A stretch of 14,152 bases of DNA from CAYUYV01 sp964474635. Lineage in GTDB: Bacteria > Pseudomonadota > Alphaproteobacteria > JAJFIK01. Under the pieces are notes generated by a model. That model did no database searches and had not been told where the DNA came from. It saw nothing but the letters and a program-made list of their open reading frames with translations. This document shows, piece by piece, positions 1 through 6,929 of this stretch. The position numbers and the translations under genes were made by a program. Positions within the stretch are counted from its first letter, which is position 1. Each line of letters opens with the position of its first letter. The DNA lies in NCBI GenBank assembly GCA_964474635.1, contig CAYYTT010000104.1, positions 1-14,152 on the forward strand, in the 5' to 3' direction.

Positions 1-68
1 AGCCCTGTCTGGTTTCAAGCCCTGTCTGGTTTCAAGCCCTGTCTGGTTTCAAGCCCTGTCTGGTTTCA
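1..68. repeat. Four perfect 17-bp tandem repeats
   Basis: The unit AGCCCTGTCTGGTTTCA occurs four times without a mismatch (1-17, 18-34, 35-51, 52-68). A fifth, degenerate copy follows at about 69-86 and lies inside the 3' end of the acyl-ACP synthetase gene on the minus strand. The minus-strand stop codon (66-68) is the edge of the first perfect copy. Copy 1 starts at base 1, so the array may extend outside the window. The unit is not palindromic, so it is not an obvious terminator. The 17-bp period is not a multiple of three. Confidence 0.95.
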
Positions 69-1667
69 AGCCTTGTCTTGGGTCTCGTCGCTGAGGCCCG
101 GTGCACGGGGCGGCTCAAGCTGCAGCGCAAGAAGACGCTTCACCTCGCCGTAATTCGTTTTGCCCGTTCCCAGCACCGGAATCTCCGGGACAAAGGCCAC
201 CCGTTTGGGCACCGCAAGGGGCGAGACGCCGTGGGACAGGGCCCAGGCCTTCATCCGGGAGGGGTCCGCCGCCGCGCATGTGGTTGCAAGGACGATTTGC
301 TCCCCGCGCGAGGGGTCAGGCACGGCGATGGCCGCATGGGCGTGGTCCGGCCAGATCGCCTGGGCACAGTTCTCCACCACGCTGAGCGAAATCATTTCGC
401 CGCCGATCTTGGCAAACCGTTTGATCCGGTCCCGGATCGACATGTGCCCGCGCAGATCGATGGACACAACATCGCCCGTATTGTGCCAGCCGTCCTCGGG
501 CCTCAGAATCTCTCCCGGCCGATCCGCCGACAGGTATCCCATCATCACATTGGGTCCGCGCACAAAAAGGCAGCCGCCGTCCTCCAGCCCTTCCACGGGC
601 TCGATGCGCAGTTCGATCGCTGGCAGCACCTTACCAACCGTGCCCGAACGGATATCGCCGGGCACATTGACGGCGATCACGGGCGAGGCCTCGGTCACGC
701 CGTAGCCTTCTAGGACCTCCAGATCGAAGCGATTTTTGACCATCGTCCGGGTCTCATCGCGCACTCGTTCCGCGCCGAGGACCGCGAACCGCAAGGATTG
801 CAGGTCCTGGTCCCGCGCCGAACGGGCGTATTGCTGCAAGAAGGTGTCGGTGGCGAACAGGACGGTCGCCTTGGTCTCAAAAATCCGCTTCGGGATGATC
901 TTTGTGTGCAGGGGCGAGGGATAGACAGCCGCCGGCTTGCCCGTCAGCATGGGAAGCAGGCAGCCCGCCGTGAGGCCATAGCTGTGGAAGATGGGGAGCG
1001 GGTTGAAGAAAATATCCGTGGACAGGGTTTCCACATGGTTGTCGATCTGCGCCACGTTGGACAGCATGTTGGTATGGCTCAACACCACGCCCTTCGGCGT
1101 GCCTTCGGTGCCCGAGGTGAACAGGATCGCGCCCGGTCTGCTGCCCGGCTGGCGGACCATGACGAGGGAGGGAACGAACGATCCGATCAGGGCGGCGAGT
1201 TTATCGCGCCAGGTCAGCCGTTCGCGCAGCACGTCGATGGGCACGAGGTCCACTTGATCGGAGAGCGGATCAACGAGGCTTTGCAGATTGGCGATCTCGA
1301 TAAAGGTGTTCGCCGTCAGAACGGTTTTGATGTTCGCCAGGTCACAGGCGGCGCGCACATTGCGCAGACCGGACGTGAAATTCAGCATCGCCGGGATGCG
1401 GCCATAGGCGATCAAGGCAAAGAAGGTCACGATCGCGCCGGCACTGGTGGGCAGCAAAATGCCCACCTTTTCGCCGCGCCGCGTGCGCTTTTTGATGGCG
1501 TGGCCCAGCGCGAAGGCGCCGCGCACCACATCGGTGTAGCTGAGCCGCCGGCCGTCGCCGTCGATCACGGCCGTGCGTTTACCGCCAAAGCGCGCGCGGG
1601 CGCGCAAGAGGGCGGTCATCAGGCTCACACGCGCCTCGCGGCGAATGTGGCGCTCCGTCTCGTTCAC
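66..1667 (-). CDS. Stand-alone Aas-type acyl-[acyl-carrier-protein] synthetase (AMP-forming)
   Basis: Predicted 533-aa ATP-dependent enzyme that activates a fatty acid through an acyl-adenylate and loads it onto ACP or CoA, for uptake or recycling of fatty acids. ANL-superfamily motifs seen: phosphate-binding FTSGTEGTPKG at 183-193, YGVTEASP at 322-329, GWHNTGD at 393-399, hinge region RDRIKRFAKIGGE at 412-424, and the catalytic lysine in GTGKTNY (K503). Remembered stretches of the E. coli Aas synthetase domain match closely (IPAMLNFTSG, PLPIFHSYGLT, RFAKIGGEMISL, LAVPKRVAF). The PlsC acyltransferase domain that precedes it in Aas is absent. The start chosen is GTG at 1667, with GGGAG 7 bases upstream; an ATG at 1775 would add 36 low-complexity residues. 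The gene stands 196 bases from the dehalogenase stop and is probably transcribed alone. ACP versus CoA preference cannot be read from sequence. Confidence 0.9.
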   Translation of the reverse strand: MNETERHIRREARVSLMTALLRARARFGGKRTAVIDGDGRRLSYTDVVRGAFALGHAIKKRTRRGEKVGILLPTSAGAIVTFFALIAYGRIPAMLNFTSGLRNVRAACDLANIKTVLTANTFIEIANLQSLVDPLSDQVDLVPIDVLRERLTWRDKLAALIGSFVPSLVMVRQPGSRPGAILFTSGTEGTPKGVVLSHTNMLSNVAQIDNHVETLSTDIFFNPLPIFHSYGLTAGCLLPMLTGKPAAVYPSPLHTKIIPKRIFETKATVLFATDTFLQQYARSARDQDLQSLRFAVLGAERVRDETRTMVKNRFDLEVLEGYGVTEASPVIAVNVPGDIRSGTVGKVLPAIELRIEPVEGLEDGGCLFVRGPNVMMGYLSADRPGEILRPEDGWHNTGDVVSIDLRGHMSIRDRIKRFAKIGGEMISLSVVENCAQAIWPDHAHAAIAVPDPSRGEQIVLATTCAAADPSRMKAWALSHGVSPLAVPKRVAFVPEIPVLGTGKTNYGEVKRLLALQLEPPRAPGLSDETQDKA

Positions 1668-1677
1668 GATTGTTCTC

Positions 1678-1710
1678 CCGGTCTGCGGCCGGCCGGTCTG
1701 GAACCGGTCT
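1678..1710 (-). repeat. Three short direct repeats just upstream of the synthetase start
   Basis: CCGGTCT (AGACCGG on the minus strand) occurs at 1678-1684, 1693-1699 and 1704-1710, with periods of 15 and 11 bases. The copies overlap and precede the Shine-Dalgarno region of the synthetase gene. They could be regulator half-sites, or only an effect of local GC bias. Confidence 0.35.
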
Positions 1711-1808
1711 TGAGGGGGGTGGAGCGCGCCCGGGGCGGGCGGTCCGAAAGCCTGTGCCCGGGGCATGCGCCCCATAGCGAACCGACAGCCTACACCGCCC
1801 GGCTATAA

Positions 1809-1838
1809 GGACAAGGTGGCATGGCACGAGCCTTGTCC
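1809..1838 (-). terminator. Possible hairpin terminator behind the haloalkane dehalogenase
   Basis: GGACAAGG (1809-1816) and CCTTGTCC (1831-1838) form a perfect 8-bp stem with a 14-base loop, 25 bases after the dehalogenase stop codon. On the minus strand the stem is followed by TTATAG, not a real T-tract, so intrinsic termination is uncertain. It could instead be an mRNA 3'-end stabiliser or a regulator site for the synthetase gene. Confidence 0.4.
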
Positions 1839-1863
1839 CCGCCCGCCAGACGTGCGGCGGTCG

Positions 1864-2901
1864 TCAGGGAGCGGTCATGGCGGCAAGCCAGTCGGCAATA
1901 TGCCGGCCGATGGCTTCGGGTTCATCTTCCTGGACGAAATGGAAGCCGTAGCCGATGAACCGCACATCGATGTTGCGATAGGTCTCCGCGGCCCAGGCTG
2001 CTGCGGCCGGGGGGTAAATGGCCCCCGGGCGGGCGTACAGAAGGAGCTTTGGCGTCTGGGAAATCTTCAGCCAGTCACCCGCCGCGATGACCCGTGTGGT
2101 CGTTTCGACCGGCGATCCGCCCACGGGCAATTCACGCGGCCAGACCAGGGTGGGCAATCGCGAATTGCGCGTCTTGTAGGGTGCGCCGTAGGCTTTTTTT
2201 TCCGTGTCGGTCAGCGGGCGCAGGATCGACCCGGGCAGAATCTCTTCCACAAAAATGTTCCGGTCCAGGATCAGCTCTTCGCCGGTCCCGTCGGCGCGCA
2301 TACCCTCGAAGGTCTCTTTCAGGGGCCCGAAACTGTCGAGGCTCGTCATGGGAAAGGAGGGCGGAATGATCGGCTCCATGAGCACGACCGCTTTGACATT
2401 TTCCTCGTTGCGCCGGGCATAATCGAGGCCCAGCATGGATCCCCAGTCATGCAGCACAAGCGTGATGTTTTTCAGATCGAGCGCTTTGATGAATCCATCC
2501 ACATAGGCCGAATGGGTGGAGAACCGATAATTGAGATCCGGCTTGTCCGACTTGCCCATGCCGATGAGATCGAGAGCGATCAGGCGGCCATGCGCCTCAA
2601 CGAAGGGCATCACGTTGCGCCACAGATAGGACGAGGTCGGATTGCCATGGATGAAGAGGATCGGATCGCCGGAGCCTTCCTCCACATAGTGCATGCGCGA
2701 GCCTTGCACTTCGACGAACCGCGAGGTGTAGGGCATCTCATCCGACAGCACCCGATCCTTCGGGTGCGCACCGGCATTGCGCTGGGCGGATGCGGGCCCC
2801 GCACCAGCACCAAGGCCGATAAGCCCCAGCGCGAGACAGCCCAGGACCAGGAGTGCGAACGCGGCGCCCCGGGGGCGTGCGGCCATCCAAGTGCGTGTCA
2901 T
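1864..2901 (-). CDS. dhaA: Haloalkane dehalogenase, HLD-II type, with N-terminal export signal
   Basis: Predicted 345-aa alpha/beta-hydrolase that cleaves carbon-halogen bonds hydrolytically, giving an alcohol, halide and a proton. Catalytic residues seen: nucleophile D152 in HDWGS with neighbouring halide-binding W153, halide-binding N87 in HGNPTSS, acid E176 in VLMEPI, and base H321 in GFHFVQEDEP. Glu after strand 6 together with the Asn is the HLD-II pattern. The cap region and C-terminus follow Rhodococcus DhaA as I recall it (LRPLTDTEKKAY, KLLLYARPG, QEDEPEAIG). Residues 1-39 are a basic start, a long hydrophobic stretch and an ASA-Q cleavage site, about 50 residues longer at the N-terminus than the usual cytosolic enzymes. 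VLGC at 19-22 is a poor lipobox, so a lipoprotein is possible but less likely. The start is ATG 2901, with AGGGG 6 bases upstream; in-frame starts further up lack such a site. The natural substrate is unknown. Confidence 0.9.
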   Translation of the reverse strand: MTRTWMAARPRGAAFALLVLGCLALGLIGLGAGAGPASAQRNAGAHPKDRVLSDEMPYTSRFVEVQGSRMHYVEEGSGDPILFIHGNPTSSYLWRNVMPFVEAHGRLIALDLIGMGKSDKPDLNYRFSTHSAYVDGFIKALDLKNITLVLHDWGSMLGLDYARRNEENVKAVVLMEPIIPPSFPMTSLDSFGPLKETFEGMRADGTGEELILDRNIFVEEILPGSILRPLTDTEKKAYGAPYKTRNSRLPTLVWPRELPVGGSPVETTTRVIAAGDWLKISQTPKLLLYARPGAIYPPAAAAWAAETYRNIDVRFIGYGFHFVQEDEPEAIGRHIADWLAAMTAP

Positions 2902-2947
2902 CAAAATCCCCTTCCGATCCCCTAAACGCATGCTGAAGGCGGCTGCC

Positions 2948-2960
2948 CGTGCCGGGCACG
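2948..2960. promoter_or_regulatory. 13-bp palindrome upstream of the dehalogenase gene
   Basis: CGTGCC-G-GGCACG is a perfect inverted repeat with a one-base centre, 47 bases upstream of the dehalogenase ATG in the 136-base gap behind the tail-anchored protein gene. On the minus strand a -10-like TACAGT lies upstream of it at about 2990-2995, but no good -35 is visible. The position would suit a repressor operator. Short GC palindromes are frequent in DNA of this composition. Confidence 0.3.
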
Positions 2961-3037
2961 TGGCCCCGTGTTTCGAACGCACTGTAAGCCGAGGGCGCCA
3001 GGCACATCGAGGCGGTACCGCGCCCAATCCGCCACAG

Positions 3038-4708
3038 TCACCAAGGTTTGACCATGACACCGATGATGGCAAGGATCACGGCCCCAATCGCGGTCAACAA
3101 GGCGATGGCCCAGATCGGCGCCGCCGCATTGGACCGGGCCCAGGCGCTCAGCGATAGTGCCTGCTCATCGGGCGCGCCCGACTGATCCGGGCGCCCCTGG
3201 GCCGTCAACTCGCGGGAGTGGGACGGCAAAGAGTGGGACGGCTCTGGCGCATGGCGTGTTTCGTTCTTCGGGCCCTCGGTCTGCCCGGTCTCTTTGTGCC
3301 TTTGGGGCGGAGCGGGCGGCGCCTCCTCCGGGAGCGGCTCGCGGCGGACGGTGCGCGGTTCCGGGCTCGGCCGGTCCCGCGCGATCGGGCCGGAGGGTGT
3401 TGCAGGGGCTTGCGGCGCGGCGGGCTCGCCCTGTGCGGTTCTGTCCCGTGCCCGGCGGTGCGCGTCCTCTTTTTCCTCCAGGGAGCGGTTGCGCATGTCC
3501 CGATAGCGCGGGGACGTTTTGCGCTCGCCCCGGGGAAGCTGCGGCTCCGGATCTGGATTGGACGCTCCGTCGTCCTCGCGGGCCTTGCCGGCCGAAGCGT
3601 CCCGGGGCTCCGGCGCGACCGGGGTCGGGGCCATGACCGTGTCCGGATCGGCCGGCTTTGGAGGCTCAGGCCGGACCGGCGTCTCCTCGGCCGGCTTTAG
3701 ACCGCTTTTTCGCTCAGCTGTTGGCTCGGCCTCGCGGTGCGTCGCCGCCGGTGTCCGACGCCGGTCTTGCGCTTTGGGCGCCGACGCCGCCTCATCATCC
3801 GCAGGCGCATCGTTCAGGTTTTCCCCCTCGGCCGACGCCCCCCCCTTGCCCCCTGTGCCCTGATCCTGGGACGGCCCGTCAGCCTTGCGCATCGGGGTTT
3901 TGGCTTTTGCCTCCAGGCCGCCCGCATCGCCATCGCCGCCCGCATCCCCATCGCCGTCGGAGGGGGCGGTTACTTCGTCGTCCTCTCGCGGCGCCTCGTT
4001 TCCGTCAGGCTCTGGCCCATCCGGCCCCAGACGATCAAGCTCCGCTCCATCCTGCTGAACGTCGTCGCCGTCCGCCGGGCGCAAGACCTCTTCCGGATCT
4101 GGTTTCGGATCCGGCTCAACTGCGATCACTGGTTTAGGCATGCCCATGGGTTCGGGCGCCTTGGGCACCACGGCTTCCGGGGCCGGATCGGGGGCAAGGA
4201 TCGGGCTTACCGCGGGCTCATCCGTCCCGGTATCGAATGCCGGCCGCGGCGCGTCGGCGCCCTCGGGTTCCTGATCGTCGGGCTTTGGCGAGGTGGCCCT
4301 GTCCCGGGCGCTCCGTTCCAGGTCTTGCGCAGCCTCGCCCGGACTGGGAAGGCCCACCGTGCGCCACACCACACTCTCCTTAATCATCAGGACAGAGATG
4401 GTGACGATGTATGTCGTGTTCTCCTCCAGATGGGTGCGGGCATCCGGATCGACGGGGATGAAGGCCGCCTCCGCTGTGACGGCATGGCCCTCAAGGGACA
4501 GGCTGCCCCGGGCGCGGGACCATCCGGCGGGGCTTAGAAACTCCGTGGCGCCGTCCGGGCCATCGCGCTGGATCCGGACGGTCAGGTCTCCAACGGCGAA
4601 GGGGTCGTTGTCGTGCCGGGCTACGAACCCGATCCGCTCGAGCGCGCCGCTGCCCTCCGCACTCACACATAAGGCCGTGTTGGTGTACCGGTCCGCCATG
4701 GCTGTCAC
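3038..4708 (-). CDS. Tail-anchored protein with small N-terminal domain and long disordered linker
   Basis: No known family recognised; 556 aa. Residues about 8-120 form a compact, probably beta-rich domain with regular hydrophobic spacing. Residues about 125-520 are low-complexity and rich in Pro, Glu, Asp, Ala, Arg and Lys (for example a GDGDAGGDGDAGG stretch), so almost certainly disordered. A single hydrophobic segment at about 532-553 (IWAIALLTAIGAVILAIIGV) is followed only by MVKPW. The protein is therefore probably tail-anchored, with everything else cytoplasmic. There is no signal peptide. The start is GTG at 4708, preceded by AAGGG; it overlaps the stop of the upstream gene as GTGA, so translation is probably coupled. 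ATG at 4699 is the alternative start but is too far from that ribosome site. The many arginine/acid pairs in the linker could bind partners or span a distance from the membrane. TonB-like proteins also carry Pro-rich linkers, but their anchor is N-terminal. Confidence 0.75.
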   Translation of the reverse strand: MTAMADRYTNTALCVSAEGSGALERIGFVARHDNDPFAVGDLTVRIQRDGPDGATEFLSPAGWSRARGSLSLEGHAVTAEAAFIPVDPDARTHLEENTTYIVTISVLMIKESVVWRTVGLPSPGEAAQDLERSARDRATSPKPDDQEPEGADAPRPAFDTGTDEPAVSPILAPDPAPEAVVPKAPEPMGMPKPVIAVEPDPKPDPEEVLRPADGDDVQQDGAELDRLGPDGPEPDGNEAPREDDEVTAPSDGDGDAGGDGDAGGLEAKAKTPMRKADGPSQDQGTGGKGGASAEGENLNDAPADDEAASAPKAQDRRRTPAATHREAEPTAERKSGLKPAEETPVRPEPPKPADPDTVMAPTPVAPEPRDASAGKAREDDGASNPDPEPQLPRGERKTSPRYRDMRNRSLEEKEDAHRRARDRTAQGEPAAPQAPATPSGPIARDRPSPEPRTVRREPLPEEAPPAPPQRHKETGQTEGPKNETRHAPEPSHSLPSHSRELTAQGRPDQSGAPDEQALSLSAWARSNAAAPIWAIALLTAIGAVILAIIGVMVKPW

Positions 4709-6747
4709 GCCGATCCCTTGTCGCGGGAGTCCTTGTCCCTGGCATGGGCGCCGCCTTGCGCGCCCCCGTCCTCGTCTTGGGCACCGCTGGATCCGCCTCC
4801 CCCCGGCATGCGAGCAGGCGGCGCCAGATCCTCGTCATCCAGGAGATCGAAACCGGACCGCCCCTTTTCACCCGGCGGTTGGCCCTCGTCGCGGGCGCCC
4901 AAGTCAAACTCCATATCGTTCAGTATGGTCACCACATAGTGGAACTGTTCGACCGGCATGCGGAATACGATGGGTTCGGACTCCCAGCTGCGGATGGGCT
5001 GGTACTGCGCGAAGGCATCGAGGATGCGCTCCACCTGCCGGTCCACTTGGTTGCGCAAGGCGCCGCTCGGCCGCATCCGGTGCGCGGCATTCGCAGTCTC
5101 CAGCATGGTCTGCATGCGCAGGAGGCGACTTGCATACTCGATAATTTGCTCATCGCCCGGATCGATACAGTTCGGGTCCACAATGACCACATAGCGTGCC
5201 CGTGCCCCGCCCCGCTCCGGCACAAGAATGCTGGCCTGTACGAACCGGAAAAACTCCTTTGGCGAGGTACGCCATGGGCCGCTTAGGATTTTGCGCAGCT
5301 GGTCTTTCAACCGCACCCGGTGCCCTTCGGCCTCTTCCGGCCGGGGCAACCCGAAGGTGAAGATCAAAATACCAAGATCAACGCCGATCGCCGCGAAAAG
5401 CGCAATCCAGTCCCGGTTGGTGAACTCCGTGATGTCACCGGAGCGGTCACAGCGGGTCGCCTTTTCGCCGGCGATGTAATCATCCGAAAAGCGGTTCACG
5501 ACCGCCTGGTCGCTCGGACTGGCGCTCGGCGCTGTGGAGCGAGGCGACGGACTGCGGGTCACATCGCCAATCCCTGTCGCCGCCACACCGTCAGTCAACA
5601 AATTGAGGGCGACATTCCAAAGCCGAATAACAGCGTAGGCCGTCGCTTCTGACCCCTCCCGATATTCAAAGGGACATGCGACAAAGGGGCGAAGACGCCG
5701 GATGTCGGCAATGGTGACATCCAATAAGTCCTGCAATTCAGAGTCATTACAAATATAGTTTTCAGAGGCATCCCAAGTTCCTCGACCCCGGGCAATATTT
5801 GCCGTGACTTCCCGAGACACATAACCTCTGTAGTCTTTCAAATTCCTCAAAACGAGCGGGATCTGCAATCTCGACAAGTCGTTCGCGCTGGCGCCAACAT
5901 CTTCAATTTGGCCACCAAGAGTGCTGAAAAGCTGCCGCCTCTCAAGTTCATCATCGATTAGATCAGCACGCTGACGAACATCCCCGACGTCTCTTCGCAG
6001 ATCGCTATAGTTTTTTTGAAGCCGTTCAATCCATGTGCGGCGAATTGTGGAGGCTTGCCTGGCAAATAGTTGGGCCAAATCCTGTCGGTTCTGCTCGAGT
6101 GGTCCGACGGTCCGGCCGCTGGGGCGGCTTGGCTTTCCTTCGCACGTGTTACCCTCGCTGCGTTCCAGCGCGGACTTGTTGCGTGAAATGCGTGCCGCGT
6201 TTTCGAGATTGCTCTGCACCCGCTGCAAGCTGTCTTCCTGGCGTTTGGCGGCGCTTTCAATGGCGCGAAAGCTCTGTTCGATCGCGCTGACGGACACGGT
6301 CTGGGAGACCAGATATTTCCACCAGAACCCAAATCCGAAGCCGACCGACCACAACACCAAGAACAGATACATGACGGCAAAACCGGTCCGGCGGCCCCAA
6401 TGGCCGCGCCGGCGCACATATTCGACCGACAGCCACATCAAGATGGTGAAGGTGATCACCAGAAAGGCGACCAGAAACTCCTGTGTCCAGGGAATGGGAG
6501 AACTGGACGCGAGGGCTTCGGCGGGTGGCGGCGGCGTACCCTCCGCACCGGGAGTATCGCTCAGAGCGCCGGTTCCGGCGGCTTCGGCGGGCTCAGCGGA
6601 CAACCCGATGATAAAGTCACGAAGGCCGAACCAAGTCGCAAACCCAGAGATCGCAAGCAAAGCAAAAAGACCCGCCTCGTGGAAAAAGCGGATCCATGAG
6701 ATACCAAATCTCCGCGGGCGCCCCTCGCCAGGCCCATCTTGTGTCAT
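4705..6747 (-). CDS. Four-segment membrane protein with large cysteine-containing coiled-coil domain
   Basis: Unrecognised protein, 680 aa. Hydrophobic segments at about 22-45, 89-110, 121-148 and 447-467. The basic loop at 111-120 (VRRRGHWGRR) places that side in the cytoplasm. Residues 149-446 would then be periplasmic and 468-680 cytoplasmic. The periplasmic part is mostly helical and heptad-like at 150-275 and contains four cysteines (202, 333, 358, 433), enough for two disulfides. The cytoplasmic part has a folded stretch at about 475-615 (ARYVVIVDPNCIDPGDEQII, a likely alpha/beta core) and an acidic, Gly-rich disordered tail. The ATG at 6747 is preceded by GGGGAG at 8 bases. It is first in a two-gene unit with the tail-anchored protein (4-base overlap) and divergent from the SPFH-like gene. 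DNA around residues 245-380 is unusually AT-rich. A DUF4407-like membrane protein was considered from the last segment (GVDLGILIFTFGL) but cannot be shown. Confidence 0.8.
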   Translation of the reverse strand: MTQDGPGEGRPRRFGISWIRFFHEAGLFALLAISGFATWFGLRDFIIGLSAEPAEAAGTGALSDTPGAEGTPPPPAEALASSSPIPWTQEFLVAFLVITFTILMWLSVEYVRRRGHWGRRTGFAVMYLFLVLWSVGFGFGFWWKYLVSQTVSVSAIEQSFRAIESAAKRQEDSLQRVQSNLENAARISRNKSALERSEGNTCEGKPSRPSGRTVGPLEQNRQDLAQLFARQASTIRRTWIERLQKNYSDLRRDVGDVRQRADLIDDELERRQLFSTLGGQIEDVGASANDLSRLQIPLVLRNLKDYRGYVSREVTANIARGRGTWDASENYICNDSELQDLLDVTIADIRRLRPFVACPFEYREGSEATAYAVIRLWNVALNLLTDGVAATGIGDVTRSPSPRSTAPSASPSDQAVVNRFSDDYIAGEKATRCDRSGDITEFTNRDWIALFAAIGVDLGILIFTFGLPRPEEAEGHRVRLKDQLRKILSGPWRTSPKEFFRFVQASILVPERGGARARYVVIVDPNCIDPGDEQIIEYASRLLRMQTMLETANAAHRMRPSGALRNQVDRQVERILDAFAQYQPIRSWESEPIVFRMPVEQFHYVVTILNDMEFDLGARDEGQPPGEKGRSGFDLLDDEDLAPPARMPGGGGSSGAQDEDGGAQGGAHARDKDSRDKGSA

Positions 6748-6929
6748 GCCGCCAGCTCCCCTATCCCACAGTTCAGGACTGTAACAATTTTAATGTCGAC
6801 GAGCGTGGGAAATTTTCAGGGTCGTGCACGCCGACGGACGCCCATATAGCCATGGGACGGGTTTTGGGGAAGTCTCCCGTTGCGCGCACGGGCCGGCGTG
6901 ACGGCGGGCACGATAAGGGGGATAAGGAC
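6748..6929. promoter_or_regulatory. Divergent promoter region of the membrane/SPFH-like locus
   Basis: 182 bases between two divergent starts, with an AT-rich core at about 6783-6818 (AATTTTAA and AAATTTT) in otherwise GC-rich DNA. This is the expected place for promoters in both directions. I could not fix convincing -35/-10 pairs with correct spacing. A perfect inverted repeat, ACAGT-TCAGG-ACTGT, lies at 6768-6782, about 21 bases above the minus-strand ATG, where a bound repressor would block that gene. Confidence 0.5.
6768..6782. promoter_or_regulatory. Inverted repeat ACAGT-N5-ACTGT, candidate operator
   Basis: Two perfect 5-base arms around a 5-base centre, one of few clear dyads in the divergent gap. 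Its closeness to the membrane-protein start suggests control of that gene, or autoregulation of the locus. No regulator gene is adjacent, and no regulator family is implied by the motif. Confidence 0.35.

Noticed and set aside
1..68. CRISPR array
   Set aside because: The 17-bp copies follow each other directly with no spacers, and no cas gene is present.
798..1808. 336-codon open frame on the plus strand opposite the synthetase gene
   Set aside because: It is the antisense shadow of a clearly recognised synthetase; its translation shows no family motif and is rich in His/Gln/Arg as expected for an antisense frame.
1765..2925. 386-codon open frame on the plus strand opposite the dehalogenase gene
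   Set aside because: Antisense shadow of a gene with a full catalytic pentad; no recognisable domain.
3012..3021. GCGGTACCGC palindrome behind the tail-anchored protein gene as a terminator
   Set aside because: A 10-base self-complementary site without loop or T-tract is not a terminator and is expected often in GC-rich DNA.
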